Position numbers and translations under genes: made by a program. DNA of 64,000 nucleotides from contig NZ_SCVD01000021.1 in assembly GCF_004297125.1 (NCBI RefSeq), forward strand, positions 186,001 through 250,000, written 5' to 3'. Shown here in pieces: positions 28,174-36,489 of this stretch (within the stretch, counting starts at the first letter, position 1; the number at the start of each line of letters is the position of its first letter). The notes under the pieces were generated by a model, which worked only from the letters and a program-made list of their open reading frames with translations, searched no databases and had not been told where the DNA came from. This DNA is from Phenylobacterium sp. (GTDB lineage Bacteria > Pseudomonadota > Alphaproteobacteria > Caulobacterales > Caulobacteraceae).

Positions 28174-31100
28174 ATGATGGGCAGACCATCGCGGGGCCGG
28201 ATGGCCTTGCTTGCGACGAGTGCGATCTGTGCGGTCGTCGGTTTTGGCGGTTCGAGCTGGGCGCAGGGCGGGTCCGACCCGAGCACCGTGGACGAAATCG
28301 TGGTGGTCGGGTCCCAGATCCAGGGATCGAAGGTCACGGCCGCCCTGCCCGTGACGGTGGTGGACGCAACCCAGATTCAGGCGACGGCGGCCGGATCGGG
28401 CGACGAGCTGTTCCGGACCATCCCGCAGGCCGGCAACGTGACGTTCAACTCGAGCTTCCTGCCAGGCTCGTCCAACTCGGCGCGCGGTGACGTGAACTCG
28501 ATCAGCCTGCGCAACCTCGGCGCCGGCAACACCCTGGTGCTGATCAACGGCCGCCGGACGGTCTACCACCCGACGACCCAGGCCGAGTCCCTGGTGCCGA
28601 CCTTCACCTACAACACCAACGCCATCCCGGTGGCGGGCCTGCGCAGCATCGAAGTGCTCCGCGACGGCGCGGCCGCCATCTACGGCACCGATGCGGTGGC
28701 CGGCGTGGTCAACACCGTCCTGCGGGACGACTTCGACGGCAGCCAAGTCGAGTTCCAATACGGCACGGCGCCGGGAACCAACCTGCGTGAGGGCCGGCTG
28801 ACCGGCCTGGTCGGCAGCAACTTCCAGGACGATCGCGGCAACATCACCCTCTTCGGTTCGCTGGAGCGGCGCTCGGCCCTGCTGGCGTCCGATCAAGACT
28901 ACACCGCCTCGTCCGACAAGCGCCCGCTGTATGCGGGCACCGAATTCGCCAACACGGTCAGCCTCGACGGCCGGTCCGCCACGACCGGCTTCGGCGCCTT
29001 CCAGGCCGTGGGCGTGACGAGCGCGATCCGCCAGGGCACGACGGCGATCACGGGCGCCACCGGCATCTTCCACTACTCGCCGCAAGGGGTGAGCTGCACC
29101 GTGGCGGTCGGCCCGGGCCTCTGCGTCGTGCCAGGAACCTTCAACACCACGACGGACCGGGCTCGCCTCGTCGACACCCTGGGAACGAACAAGGCCTCGG
29201 TCATCCCGCAGGCCGACCGGACCAACGTCTTCCTGACCGGCCACTACGACATCAACGAGGACGTCACCTTCTTCGGCGAGGCGGGCTACTACCACGCCCG
29301 CACCGAAGGCAACGTCGCCGCCTATAACAGCGTCGGCACCTCGCCCACGATCACCATCGGGCCCAACGCCTACTACAACCCCTTCGGCGCTACGACGCTC
29401 GCCAATGGCCAGCCGAACCCGAACCGCCTGCCGAACCTGGTGGGCGTGCCCGCCGGCGGCCTGCGCCTGACGTTCAACACCTATGGCCTCGTCGACCTGG
29501 GTCCGTCGCAGGTGATCGTTGAGAACGACCAGATCCGGGTGCTGGGCGGACTGAAGGGCAAGAAGTTCGGCTTCAACTGGGAAAGCGCCGCCTTGTACTC
29601 CGAGGCGACGGTGGACGACCTGTCCTACGCCCTGGACGGCACGGCCTTCTCGGCGGCGGTGAACCGCACGACGCCGGACGCCTACAACCCCTTCAACGGC
29701 ATCGGGACGTCGAACCTGATCACCGGCGGCGACCAGACTCCGTCGAGCGCCGCGGCGCTGGCGGGGCTGATCATTCCCATCACGCGCGCGAACAAGACGA
29801 CGCTGGCCCTCTGGGACTTCAAGGTGAGCCGGCCCGACCTGATTTCGATGTGGGCGGGCGACATCGGCATCGCGGCCGGCGTCGAGGTGCGGCGCGAGAC
29901 CTATCGCGACAACCGCGACGACAACGTCGACGGGACTATCCCGTACGTCGACGCGATCACGGGCCCGTTGATCGGCGGCGCCGTCGCCTTCGGCAACATC
30001 CCGGGCACTTCGGTGTCGCCCGACGTCAGCGGCCACCGGACCGTGAAGTCGGCCTACGCCGAACTGGCCATCCCGCTGGTCTCTCCCGAGATGAACATCC
30101 CGCTGGTCAACCGCGTGGAGGTGCAGCTGGCCGGACGCGCCGAGGACTACAGCGACGTGGGCAGCGTGGCGAAGCCGAAGGTGGCGGCCGCCTGGGATAT
30201 CATCCCCGGCTTCCGCCTGCGGGGCTCCTGGTCGCAGGGCTTCAAGGCGCCGAACCTGGAGCAGATTAACGTCAGCCAGGTGAGCCGCACCAACAACCGC
30301 CAGGACTACTACTTCTGCGAAGCCGACCTCCGCGCTCGGCGGATCACCAGCTTCACCCAGTGCGCCCGGTCGCGGACCACACGCGCCGTGCGCGCCGGCA
30401 ACCCCGACCTGAAGCCGGAGACCTCGGAGAGCCTGTCCTACGGCATCGTCTTCCAGCCGGAATTCATCCCGCCGGAGTTCGGCCGCCTCATCATCACGGC
30501 CGATGTCTGGAAGATCAAACAGAAGGGCATCATCGGCCTGTTCGGCGAAGGCAACGCGGTCATCCTCGACTATGTGCTGCGGCTGCAGGGCTCGTCCAAC
30601 CCCGCGGTCCACCGCCTGGCTCCGACCCCCGACGACATCGCGGTGTTCGCGGGCACCGGCCTCACGCCCGTGGGCTTCGTGGAGTACGCGGACGACAAGT
30701 ACGTCAACCAGCTGCCGCAGGTGGCCCAGGGCGTCGACGTCGGCGTCAACTATCGCCTGGACACCGACCGCTTCGGCGACTTCACCGTGGACGTGAACGT
30801 CGCGCGCCTGGACAAGCTCTACCAGTCCCCGACCGAGGGTCTGGCCCTGCTCCTGGAAGCGCGCGCGGCCGGTCAGATCAACGCCGGCACGATCATCACC
30901 GGCGGTCAGGACATCGTCGGGCAGAACGGCACGCCGGAGTGGCGTGGCACGAGCTCGGTGACCTGGCGCTACAACAACTTCACCGCCAACTGGTTCACGA
31001 CCTACACGGGTGAGTTCTATTCCACGGCGCTGACCTACGCGGCGGGCGGCTTCTACAAGGTGCCCGACACCTGGGTGCACAACGTCTCGCTCTCGTACAC

Positions 31101-31263
31101 TTTCGAGGAGGGCGGCAAATACCTGGAAGGCACGCGCGTTCTGGTCGGCGCGCGCAACGTCTTCGACAAGGATCCGCCGCTGGCGTCGACCGACGGCTAC
31201 CAGGCCTCGGTCTACAACCCCTACGGCCGGTACCTCTACTTCAACATCCGCAAGACCTTCTAA
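28174..31263 (+). CDS. large TonB-dependent receptor
   Basis: A 1029-residue outer-membrane receptor with a signal peptide (residues 1-31, ending WAQ). TonB-box-like EIVVVGSQI is followed by a plug with LGAGNTLVLINGRRTVY and LRSIEVLRDGAAAIYGTDAVAGVVNTVL, then a long barrel ending in Phe (YLYFNIRKTF). It belongs to the large peptide/complex-substrate receptor type common in Caulobacterales and sphingomonads. The start is the ATG behind GAGGGG (28158-28163); a second ATG follows at once. A strong intrinsic terminator lies just after its stop. It is divergent from iclR, which may control it (inference). Confidence 0.96.
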   Translation: MMGRPSRGRMALLATSAICAVVGFGGSSWAQGGSDPSTVDEIVVVGSQIQGSKVTAALPVTVVDATQIQATAAGSGDELFRTIPQAGNVTFNSSFLPGSSNSARGDVNSISLRNLGAGNTLVLINGRRTVYHPTTQAESLVPTFTYNTNAIPVAGLRSIEVLRDGAAAIYGTDAVAGVVNTVLRDDFDGSQVEFQYGTAPGTNLREGRLTGLVGSNFQDDRGNITLFGSLERRSALLASDQDYTASSDKRPLYAGTEFANTVSLDGRSATTGFGAFQAVGVTSAIRQGTTAITGATGIFHYSPQGVSCTVAVGPGLCVVPGTFNTTTDRARLVDTLGTNKASVIPQADRTNVFLTGHYDINEDVTFFGEAGYYHARTEGNVAAYNSVGTSPTITIGPNAYYNPFGATTLANGQPNPNRLPNLVGVPAGGLRLTFNTYGLVDLGPSQVIVENDQIRVLGGLKGKKFGFNWESAALYSEATVDDLSYALDGTAFSAAVNRTTPDAYNPFNGIGTSNLITGGDQTPSSAAALAGLIIPITRANKTTLALWDFKVSRPDLISMWAGDIGIAAGVEVRRETYRDNRDDNVDGTIPYVDAITGPLIGGAVAFGNIPGTSVSPDVSGHRTVKSAYAELAIPLVSPEMNIPLVNRVEVQLAGRAEDYSDVGSVAKPKVAAAWDIIPGFRLRGSWSQGFKAPNLEQINVSQVSRTNNRQDYYFCEADLRARRITSFTQCARSRTTRAVRAGNPDLKPETSESLSYGIVFQPEFIPPEFGRLIITADVWKIKQKGIIGLFGEGNAVILDYVLRLQGSSNPAVHRLAPTPDDIAVFAGTGLTPVGFVEYADDKYVNQLPQVAQGVDVGVNYRLDTDRFGDFTVDVNVARLDKLYQSPTEGLALLLEARAAGQINAGTIITGGQDIVGQNGTPEWRGTSSVTWRYNNFTANWFTTYTGEFYSTALTYAAGGFYKVPDTWVHNVSLSYTFEEGGKYLEGTRVLVGARNVFDKDPPLASTDGYQASVYNPYGRYLYFNIRKTF

Positions 31264-31278
31264 GCCGGGTGACCAGAG

Positions 31279-31310
31279 CCCCTCCCGCGGCGCGGGAGGG
31301 GTCTTCTTTT
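31279..31310 (+). terminator. intrinsic terminator after the 28174 TonB receptor
   Basis: CCCCTCCCGC (31279-31288) and GCGGGAGGGG (31292-31301) form a perfect 10-bp stem with a GGC loop, followed by TCTTCTTTTT. It lies 16 bases after the receptor stop and only 14 bases before the next start codon. Confidence 0.93.
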
Positions 31311-31323
31311 TCGGGAAGCAGTC

Positions 31324-33084
31324 ATGAGTAAGGCCGTCCGCGGTGTCTTGAACGTCGCCCTCGCCAGCGTCCTGGCGCTGTCGTTCGCCGTCGGCCCGCA
31401 GGCCTGGGCCCAGGAGGAGACGCCGCCACAGGCCCTGGCGCAGACCGGCGGCGACCTGATCGGCTACCGCTCGATCCACCATCCGGTGATCGGCCGCGAG
31501 GGGATGGTGGTGGCGCAGAACAAGATCGCCGCCCGCATCGGCGCCGATATCCTGGCCAAGGGCGGCAACGCCGTGGACGCTGCGGTGGCGGTGGGGATCG
31601 CCGAAACCCTGACCCTGCCACGGGCGGGGAACCTGGGGGGTGGCGGCTACATGCTGGTCTACGACGCCGCCACCAGGAAGACGGTCGCCATCGAGTACTA
31701 CGGCCAGGCGCCGATGGGGGTGACTCCGGACTTCCTGCTAGGCCCCGACAACAAGGTCTCGGCCGACAAGGTGCAGTCGTTCAAGGGCGTCACCGTGCCG
31801 GGCACCGTGGCCGGCCTCTACGAAGCGCACAAGCGGTTCGGCAAGCTGCCATGGGCGAAGCTGGTCCAGCCGACCATCGACCTCGCCGCCAAGGGCGTCG
31901 TCATGAGCGACGACGAGGCCACGGCGCTGGCCCAGCGCAAGTCCGCGATGTCGAAGGACCCCGGCGGCGCGCTCAAGGTCTACTTCAAGAAGGACGGTTC
32001 GCCTTACAGGCCCGGCGACCGCTTCAAGAACCCGGACCTGGTCTGGACCCTGAAGCATATCCAGGCCCGGGGCGCAGATGGCTTCTACAAGGGGCCGGTG
32101 GCCGAGCGGATCGTGGCCGGCGTCAAGGCCGGCGGCGGGATCATCACCAAGGACGACCTGGCGGCCTATCGCGCCAACGTCCTGGAGCCGATCTGGTCCG
32201 ACTATCGCGGCTACAAGATCGCCTACATGCCGCCGACGTCCGCCGCCTCGAGCGTCGCCGAGGCGATGAACATCCTCGAGCAGTTCCCTATGGGCGAGCT
32301 GGGGCAGGGCAACGTCGCCACCATGCACCTCATCGCCGAGGCGCTGAAGATCGTCACGGTCGACCGCCGCTACTCCGGCGGCGGCCCGCAATGGAAGACG
32401 CCGGCGGTGGGGATCGCCAGCAAGGCCTTCGCCCAGGAACGGGCCAAGCTGATCTCGATGGACAAGTCGCTGGACAGCAAGTCGCTGCCCTCGCTCGACC
32501 CGCATCCCTACGAGAGCCCGGACACCACCCACTTCTCGGTCGCCGACAAGAACGGGAACGTGGTGTCCAACACCTACACCCTCACCGCCTCGTTCGGGGC
32601 CCACGTGGTCGCGCCCGGCACCGGCTTCCTGCTCAACAACTCGCTGGGCAACTTCGATTGGAACCCCCGGCCGAACAGCCTCGGCAACCGCATCGAGCCC
32701 GGCAAGCGCGCCCAGTCGACCATCTCGCCGATCATCGTGTTCAAGGACGACAAGCCGTGGGTGGCCACCGGCACGCCGGGCGGCGGGACGATCCTGGGGA
32801 CCATGGTCCAGATGCTGAGCAACCTGATCGACTACAAGCTGAACGTCGCCGAGGCCGCGCAGCGGCCGCGCGTCTACCAGGCCGGCGTGGACGGACCCCT
32901 GCAGCTTGAGGAATCCATCCCCCAGGACCTCGTCGCCGGGCTGCAGGCCAAGGGGCACAAGGTCGAACGCTCGCAGATCATCGGCAGCACCCAGTCGATC
33001 ATGATCGGGCCGGACGGAGTCATGTACGGCGCGGCCGACACGCGCCGGCCCGACGCCGCGGCCGTGGGCGTGCGCCAGTTCTGA
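31324..33084 (+). CDS. ggt: gamma-glutamyltransferase
   Basis: A 586-residue periplasmic Ntn-hydrolase that hydrolyses or transfers gamma-glutamyl groups (glutathione and gamma-glutamyl peptides). A signal peptide covers residues 1-29 (ending AWA). The precursor is expected to self-cleave before Thr401 in PDT-THFSV, giving large and small subunits. The substrate-binding features GNLGGGGYML, YTLTASFGA and GTPGGGTILG are present. The start codon lies directly behind the terminator of the preceding receptor, so expression may depend on read-through or on a promoter inside the hairpin region. It converges on the lysR gene at 33123. Confidence 0.96.
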   Translation: MSKAVRGVLNVALASVLALSFAVGPQAWAQEETPPQALAQTGGDLIGYRSIHHPVIGREGMVVAQNKIAARIGADILAKGGNAVDAAVAVGIAETLTLPRAGNLGGGGYMLVYDAATRKTVAIEYYGQAPMGVTPDFLLGPDNKVSADKVQSFKGVTVPGTVAGLYEAHKRFGKLPWAKLVQPTIDLAAKGVVMSDDEATALAQRKSAMSKDPGGALKVYFKKDGSPYRPGDRFKNPDLVWTLKHIQARGADGFYKGPVAERIVAGVKAGGGIITKDDLAAYRANVLEPIWSDYRGYKIAYMPPTSAASSVAEAMNILEQFPMGELGQGNVATMHLIAEALKIVTVDRRYSGGGPQWKTPAVGIASKAFAQERAKLISMDKSLDSKSLPSLDPHPYESPDTTHFSVADKNGNVVSNTYTLTASFGAHVVAPGTGFLLNNSLGNFDWNPRPNSLGNRIEPGKRAQSTISPIIVFKDDKPWVATGTPGGGTILGTMVQMLSNLIDYKLNVAEAAQRPRVYQAGVDGPLQLEESIPQDLVAGLQAKGHKVERSQIIGSTQSIMIGPDGVMYGAADTRRPDAAAVGVRQF

Positions 33085-33122
33085 CGGGTCCGGGAGCCGC
33101 GCGCGGACGCCGCCTCCCGCGC

Positions 33123-34043
33123 TCAGGCGTTGGCCACCAGGCGCAGGTCCGGCGTGTCCGCACGGCGCGGCGCCGGAAGGGAGTTCAGGAACATCTCCGC
33201 CGCGCGGCTCAGCTTCCGCTCCGAATGGTGGAACATCCGGAACGCCCGGCGCGGCAGGTCGACAGGCGCCCGGACCAGGCGGCCAGACTGGACGGCGTCG
33301 CGCACGACGAGGTCGGAGAGCGCGCCGGGACCCGCGCCGGCCAATACGGCCGAGCGCACGGCCTCGTTGGTCGGCAGCTCCAGCCGGATGTCCAGGTCCC
33401 GGGTGTCGAGACCCATCGCCCTGAGCGCGCCGATGAACTCGGAGCGGGTCCCGGACCCCTCCTCGCGCAGCACCCACCCCCCGTGCAACAGGGCCTCCGG
33501 GCTGGGCCGGCGGCTCGCCCAGGGATGGCCGGGCGGCACGAAGACGCTCATGCGATCGCCGTCCAGGTCCCAGCCGGTCAGGGCCGCGTCGGCGTACTTT
33601 CCCTCGACGAAGCCCAGCTCGGCGTCGCCATCCAGCACCTTGCGGCCGACGCCGGCGGTGTTGCTGATCTGCAGCTCGATACCCAGGTGGGGGAAGCGTT
33701 CATGGAAGTCGGCGATCAGCTGGGGCAGCCAGTAGTTGCCGATGGTCTGGCTGGCGCAGATCGAGACTGTCCCGCGCCGCAGATCGCTGAGGTCGGACAG
33801 GGTGCGCTGGGCGGTCCGGACCTGGCTGAGGACCTTCTCGGCCTCGACCAGGAACGCCTGGCCCGCCACGGACAGCTCGATGCGCCGCCCGACCCGGTCG
33901 AACAGCGGCGTGCCATAGGCGCCCTCGAGCGCGCCGATCGAGGCGCTGACCCCCGACTGGGTGATGTGCAGCACCTCCGCGGCCCGCGTCATGTTCAGAC
34001 GCTCGGCGACGCAGACGAAAATTCTCAATTGCTCAAGAGTCAC
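33123..34043 (-). CDS. LysR family transcriptional regulator
   Basis: A 306-residue regulator with the N-terminal HTH (about residues 1-60, LRIFVCVAERLNMTRAAEVLHITQSGVSASI) and a periplasmic-binding-protein-like effector domain (about 90-295). The start is a GTG at 34043. It is divergent from the SDR/MFS genes across 343 bases that hold two tandem GTTC-N8-GAAC dyads, and convergent with ggt. The SDR-MFS pair is the most likely target (inference from the usual LysR arrangement). Confidence 0.94.
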   Translation of the reverse strand: MTLEQLRIFVCVAERLNMTRAAEVLHITQSGVSASIGALEGAYGTPLFDRVGRRIELSVAGQAFLVEAEKVLSQVRTAQRTLSDLSDLRRGTVSICASQTIGNYWLPQLIADFHERFPHLGIELQISNTAGVGRKVLDGDAELGFVEGKYADAALTGWDLDGDRMSVFVPPGHPWASRRPSPEALLHGGWVLREEGSGTRSEFIGALRAMGLDTRDLDIRLELPTNEAVRSAVLAGAGPGALSDLVVRDAVQSGRLVRAPVDLPRRAFRMFHHSERKLSRAAEMFLNSLPAPRRADTPDLRLVANA

Positions 34044-34091
34044 GACAAACCCCTCGAGTACCCGACGTCACAGCGTAGTCATATCGATCCG

Positions 34092-34128
34092 CGTTCATCA
34101 AGTAGAACATCGTTCACCTGGCGGAACG
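34092..34128. promoter_or_regulatory. two tandem CGTTC-N8-GAAC dyads between lysR and the SDR gene
   Basis: CGTTC at 34092-34096 with GAAC at 34105-34108, and CGTTC at 34111-34115 with GAACG at 34124-34128. Both have an eight-base spacer and lie 19 bases apart, about two helical turns. They are 50-85 bases upstream of the lysR start and match the dyad in front of iclR. Confidence 0.5.
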
Positions 34129-34386
34129 GTGATGAGGGGAGGCTGCCGACGGCTTTGGGTGCTCAGGGCGCCCAAAAATCAGACGTATCGGGACAGGGTC
34201 ACTCGGGCCGATCGCGGCGGCCTTCAGCGACGGATTCGAAGCCGTGGCCGACAGTTCAACAATCATCAGTGTAACTTGTGACGGACAAAAGCCAATCTAA
34301 TCATCGACGTATAAAGAATAGTTGGTTGCGAACACTGTAAAAATCCGCCATGCCCCTGTAATCAGAATTCGAAATCGGGGCGGAGT
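34129..34386. other. remaining lysR/SDR intergenic spacer
   Basis: No gene is seen. The part from about 34250 to 34370 is AT-rich compared with the surroundings and is the likely promoter area for the SDR gene. No clear terminator or RNA structure was recognised. Confidence 0.4.
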
Positions 34387-35151
34387 ATGGCGGCGGAGGA
34401 GGGGGCGCGGGTTGCGCTGGTGACCGGAGGCGCGCGCGGCATCGGACGCGGTTGCGCGCTGGCGCTGGCCGAGGCGGGGTTCGACCTGGTGCTGGTGGAT
34501 CTGCTCGAACCCGAGATGGCCGCCACCGCCGCGGAGATCGAAGGGCTCGGCCGGCGGGTGGAACGCTACGCGGCGGACGTCAGCGACTTCGCGCGCGCCC
34601 ATCAGGTCGTGGACCTGGCGATGGCCGCGTTCGGCCGGCTGGACGTCCTGGTCAACAACGCCGGCCGACCGCAGCCGAAGGGCATCTTCGAGATCGCGGA
34701 GGCGGAATTCGACACCACTCTAGCGATCAACCTGAAGAGCTGCTTCAACTATATTCACGCCGTCGCGCCGGTCATGCAGGTGCAGGGCGGGGGCCGGATC
34801 ATCAGCATGTCGTCGCTCAACGCGCATTCCGGCGGGGTGACCGCCGCCGTCAGCCGCTTCGCCTACGCCGCCGCCAAGGCCGGCATCCTCGGCATGACCC
34901 GGGCGCTCGCCAAGGAGCTCGGGCCGAACATCCTGGTCAACGCGATCTGCCCCGGGCTGATCAAGACCGAGGTCAACGGCAACAGCGTCATCCGCGAACG
35001 GGGCGACCAGATCGCGCGGGACGGCATCGCACTCGGCCGGGTCGGCACGCCGAGCGACGTCGCCGAACTGGTGCGCTTTCTCGCGGCGTCCGAACCCTGC
35101 TTCATCACCGGCCAGGACTTCGTAATCGACGGGTTCCAGTTCCAGGTCTAG
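34387..35151 (+). CDS. short-chain dehydrogenase/reductase
   Basis: A 254-residue classical SDR that oxidises or reduces an alcohol/ketone with NAD(P). It has the cofactor motif TGGARGIG at 13-20, NNAG at 90-93, the catalytic Ser near 142-143, and Tyr160-x3-Lys164 (YAAAK), and it ends FITGQDFVIDGF. It has no signal, so it acts in the cytoplasm. The MFS gene begins seven bases after its stop, so the transporter and the oxidoreductase probably handle the same compound. The substrate is unknown. The ATG has a close GGCGGAG, an unusually short spacing. Confidence 0.93.
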   Translation: MAAEEGARVALVTGGARGIGRGCALALAEAGFDLVLVDLLEPEMAATAAEIEGLGRRVERYAADVSDFARAHQVVDLAMAAFGRLDVLVNNAGRPQPKGIFEIAEAEFDTTLAINLKSCFNYIHAVAPVMQVQGGGRIISMSSLNAHSGGVTAAVSRFAYAAAKAGILGMTRALAKELGPNILVNAICPGLIKTEVNGNSVIRERGDQIARDGIALGRVGTPSDVAELVRFLAASEPCFITGQDFVIDGFQFQV

Positions 35152-35157
35152 GCCGAG

Positions 35158-36462
35158 ATGACCTTGCCCACGCCGCTCGCCGAGCCGACACCGCCCCTGA
35201 GCCGGGCCACGCGTCGGCGCGCCATCGTGGCCTGCCTGCTCGGCAACCTGTTCGAGCTCTTCGACTTCGGCGTGTACGGCTACTTCGCGGTGCAGATCGG
35301 CAAGGCGATCTTCCCCTCGGTAGACCCGGTGGTCTCCGTCCTGGCCAGCTTCGCCACCTACGGCGTCGGATTCCTGATGCGGCCCATAGGCGCCATGGTG
35401 CTCGGCAGCTATGGCGACCGCCACGGCCGGAAATCGGCCCTGGCCCTGACCATCACCCTGATGGCGGTCGCGACCGGCTTCACCGGCCTCGTGCCCAGCT
35501 ACGCCGCGATCGGCCTGTGGGCCCCGGTCCTGCTGGTCGTCTGCCGCCTGCTGCAGGGGTTCTCGACCGGGGGCGAGTGGGGCGGCGCCACGACCTTCCT
35601 CGTCGAGCATGCGCCGCCCGGGCGCCGTGGATTCTACGGCAGCCTGCAGCAGGTCAGCACGGGCCTGGCCCAGATCATGTCCATCGGCTCGGCTCTGCTC
35701 CTGAACTCCGTGCTGTCGACGCCGGACCTCGAAGCCTGGGGCTGGCGACTGCCGTTCCTGGTGGGCTTCATCCTGGCCCCGATCGGCTACTACCTACGCT
35801 CGCGCGTCGAGGAATCCCCCGAATACATGCAAAGCGCGCGGGAGAAGCGCATCCCCACCGCCCCGCTGCGGATGGCGCTGACGGTCCACCGCAAGGCCGT
35901 GCTGACCTGCTTCGGCCTCACGATGATCTGGACGGTGTCCAGCTACGTCTTCATCACCTTCCTGCCGACCTTCGCCACGCAGTCGCTCGGCATGGCGCCT
36001 CTCGTGGCCCTGTCGGGTACGATCTGCGCCTCGCTGGCCAATGTGGTCGTGGTGCCGCTTTCGGGCCTGGCGTCGGACCGGTGGGGCCGCATCCCCATGG
36101 TGATCTCGGCGGCAGGGTTCGCCCTGCTGAGCATCCCGCTGTTCATGCTGCTGGCGAGCGCCCCGTCCTTCGCGGTCCTGGCTGGCGTCGCCGTCGTCGC
36201 CGGCATCCTCTACGGCCTTTACAATGGCGCCGCGCCGACGGTCCTGTGCGACCTGTTCCCGACCACGGTGCGCTACACCGCGCTGTCGGTGGGCTACAAC
36301 GGGGCCGTGATGATCTTCGGCGGGTTCGCGCCCTTCATCTCCACCGTGCTGGTGCGCGAGAGCGGCTCGCCGATCGCCCCCAGCTTCTATGTCGTGGCCT
36401 GCGCCCTGGCGAGCCTCGCGGTCCTCTGCTGGCCGCGGCCCCGCCTGGCCCCGGCGAGCTGA
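35158..36462 (+). CDS. MFS transporter, metabolite:H+ symporter (MHS) type
   Basis: A 434-residue inner-membrane transporter with about 12 hydrophobic helices. The start region NLFELFDFGVYGYFAVQIGKAIFP, the loop GSYGDRHGRKSAL between helices 2 and 3, and LLQGFSTGGEWGGATTFLVEHAP are the signature of the MHS family (proline/betaine ProP, dicarboxylate and shikimate symporters). It should import a small zwitterion or organic acid with protons. It is co-transcribed with the SDR gene (seven-base gap) and followed 27 bases later by the metalloprotease gene. Confidence 0.95.
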   Translation: MTLPTPLAEPTPPLSRATRRRAIVACLLGNLFELFDFGVYGYFAVQIGKAIFPSVDPVVSVLASFATYGVGFLMRPIGAMVLGSYGDRHGRKSALALTITLMAVATGFTGLVPSYAAIGLWAPVLLVVCRLLQGFSTGGEWGGATTFLVEHAPPGRRGFYGSLQQVSTGLAQIMSIGSALLLNSVLSTPDLEAWGWRLPFLVGFILAPIGYYLRSRVEESPEYMQSAREKRIPTAPLRMALTVHRKAVLTCFGLTMIWTVSSYVFITFLPTFATQSLGMAPLVALSGTICASLANVVVVPLSGLASDRWGRIPMVISAAGFALLSIPLFMLLASAPSFAVLAGVAVVAGILYGLYNGAAPTVLCDLFPTTVRYTALSVGYNGAVMIFGGFAPFISTVLVRESGSPIAPSFYVVACALASLAVLCWPRPRLAPAS

Positions 36463-36489
36463 GGCGCATCCATCTTGAAGCGAGGTCAC

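Noticed and set aside
31302..31324. Possible riboswitch in front of ggt
   Set aside because: The only structure present is a plain terminator hairpin belonging to the preceding receptor; no conserved aptamer elements were recognised.
28066..31482. Minus-strand open frame of more than 1100 codons over the TonB receptor
   Set aside because: Its composition (Arg, Gly, Val, His-rich, no domain) is that of an antisense shadow in GC-rich DNA. The plus strand encodes a complete receptor with signal peptide, plug and barrel.
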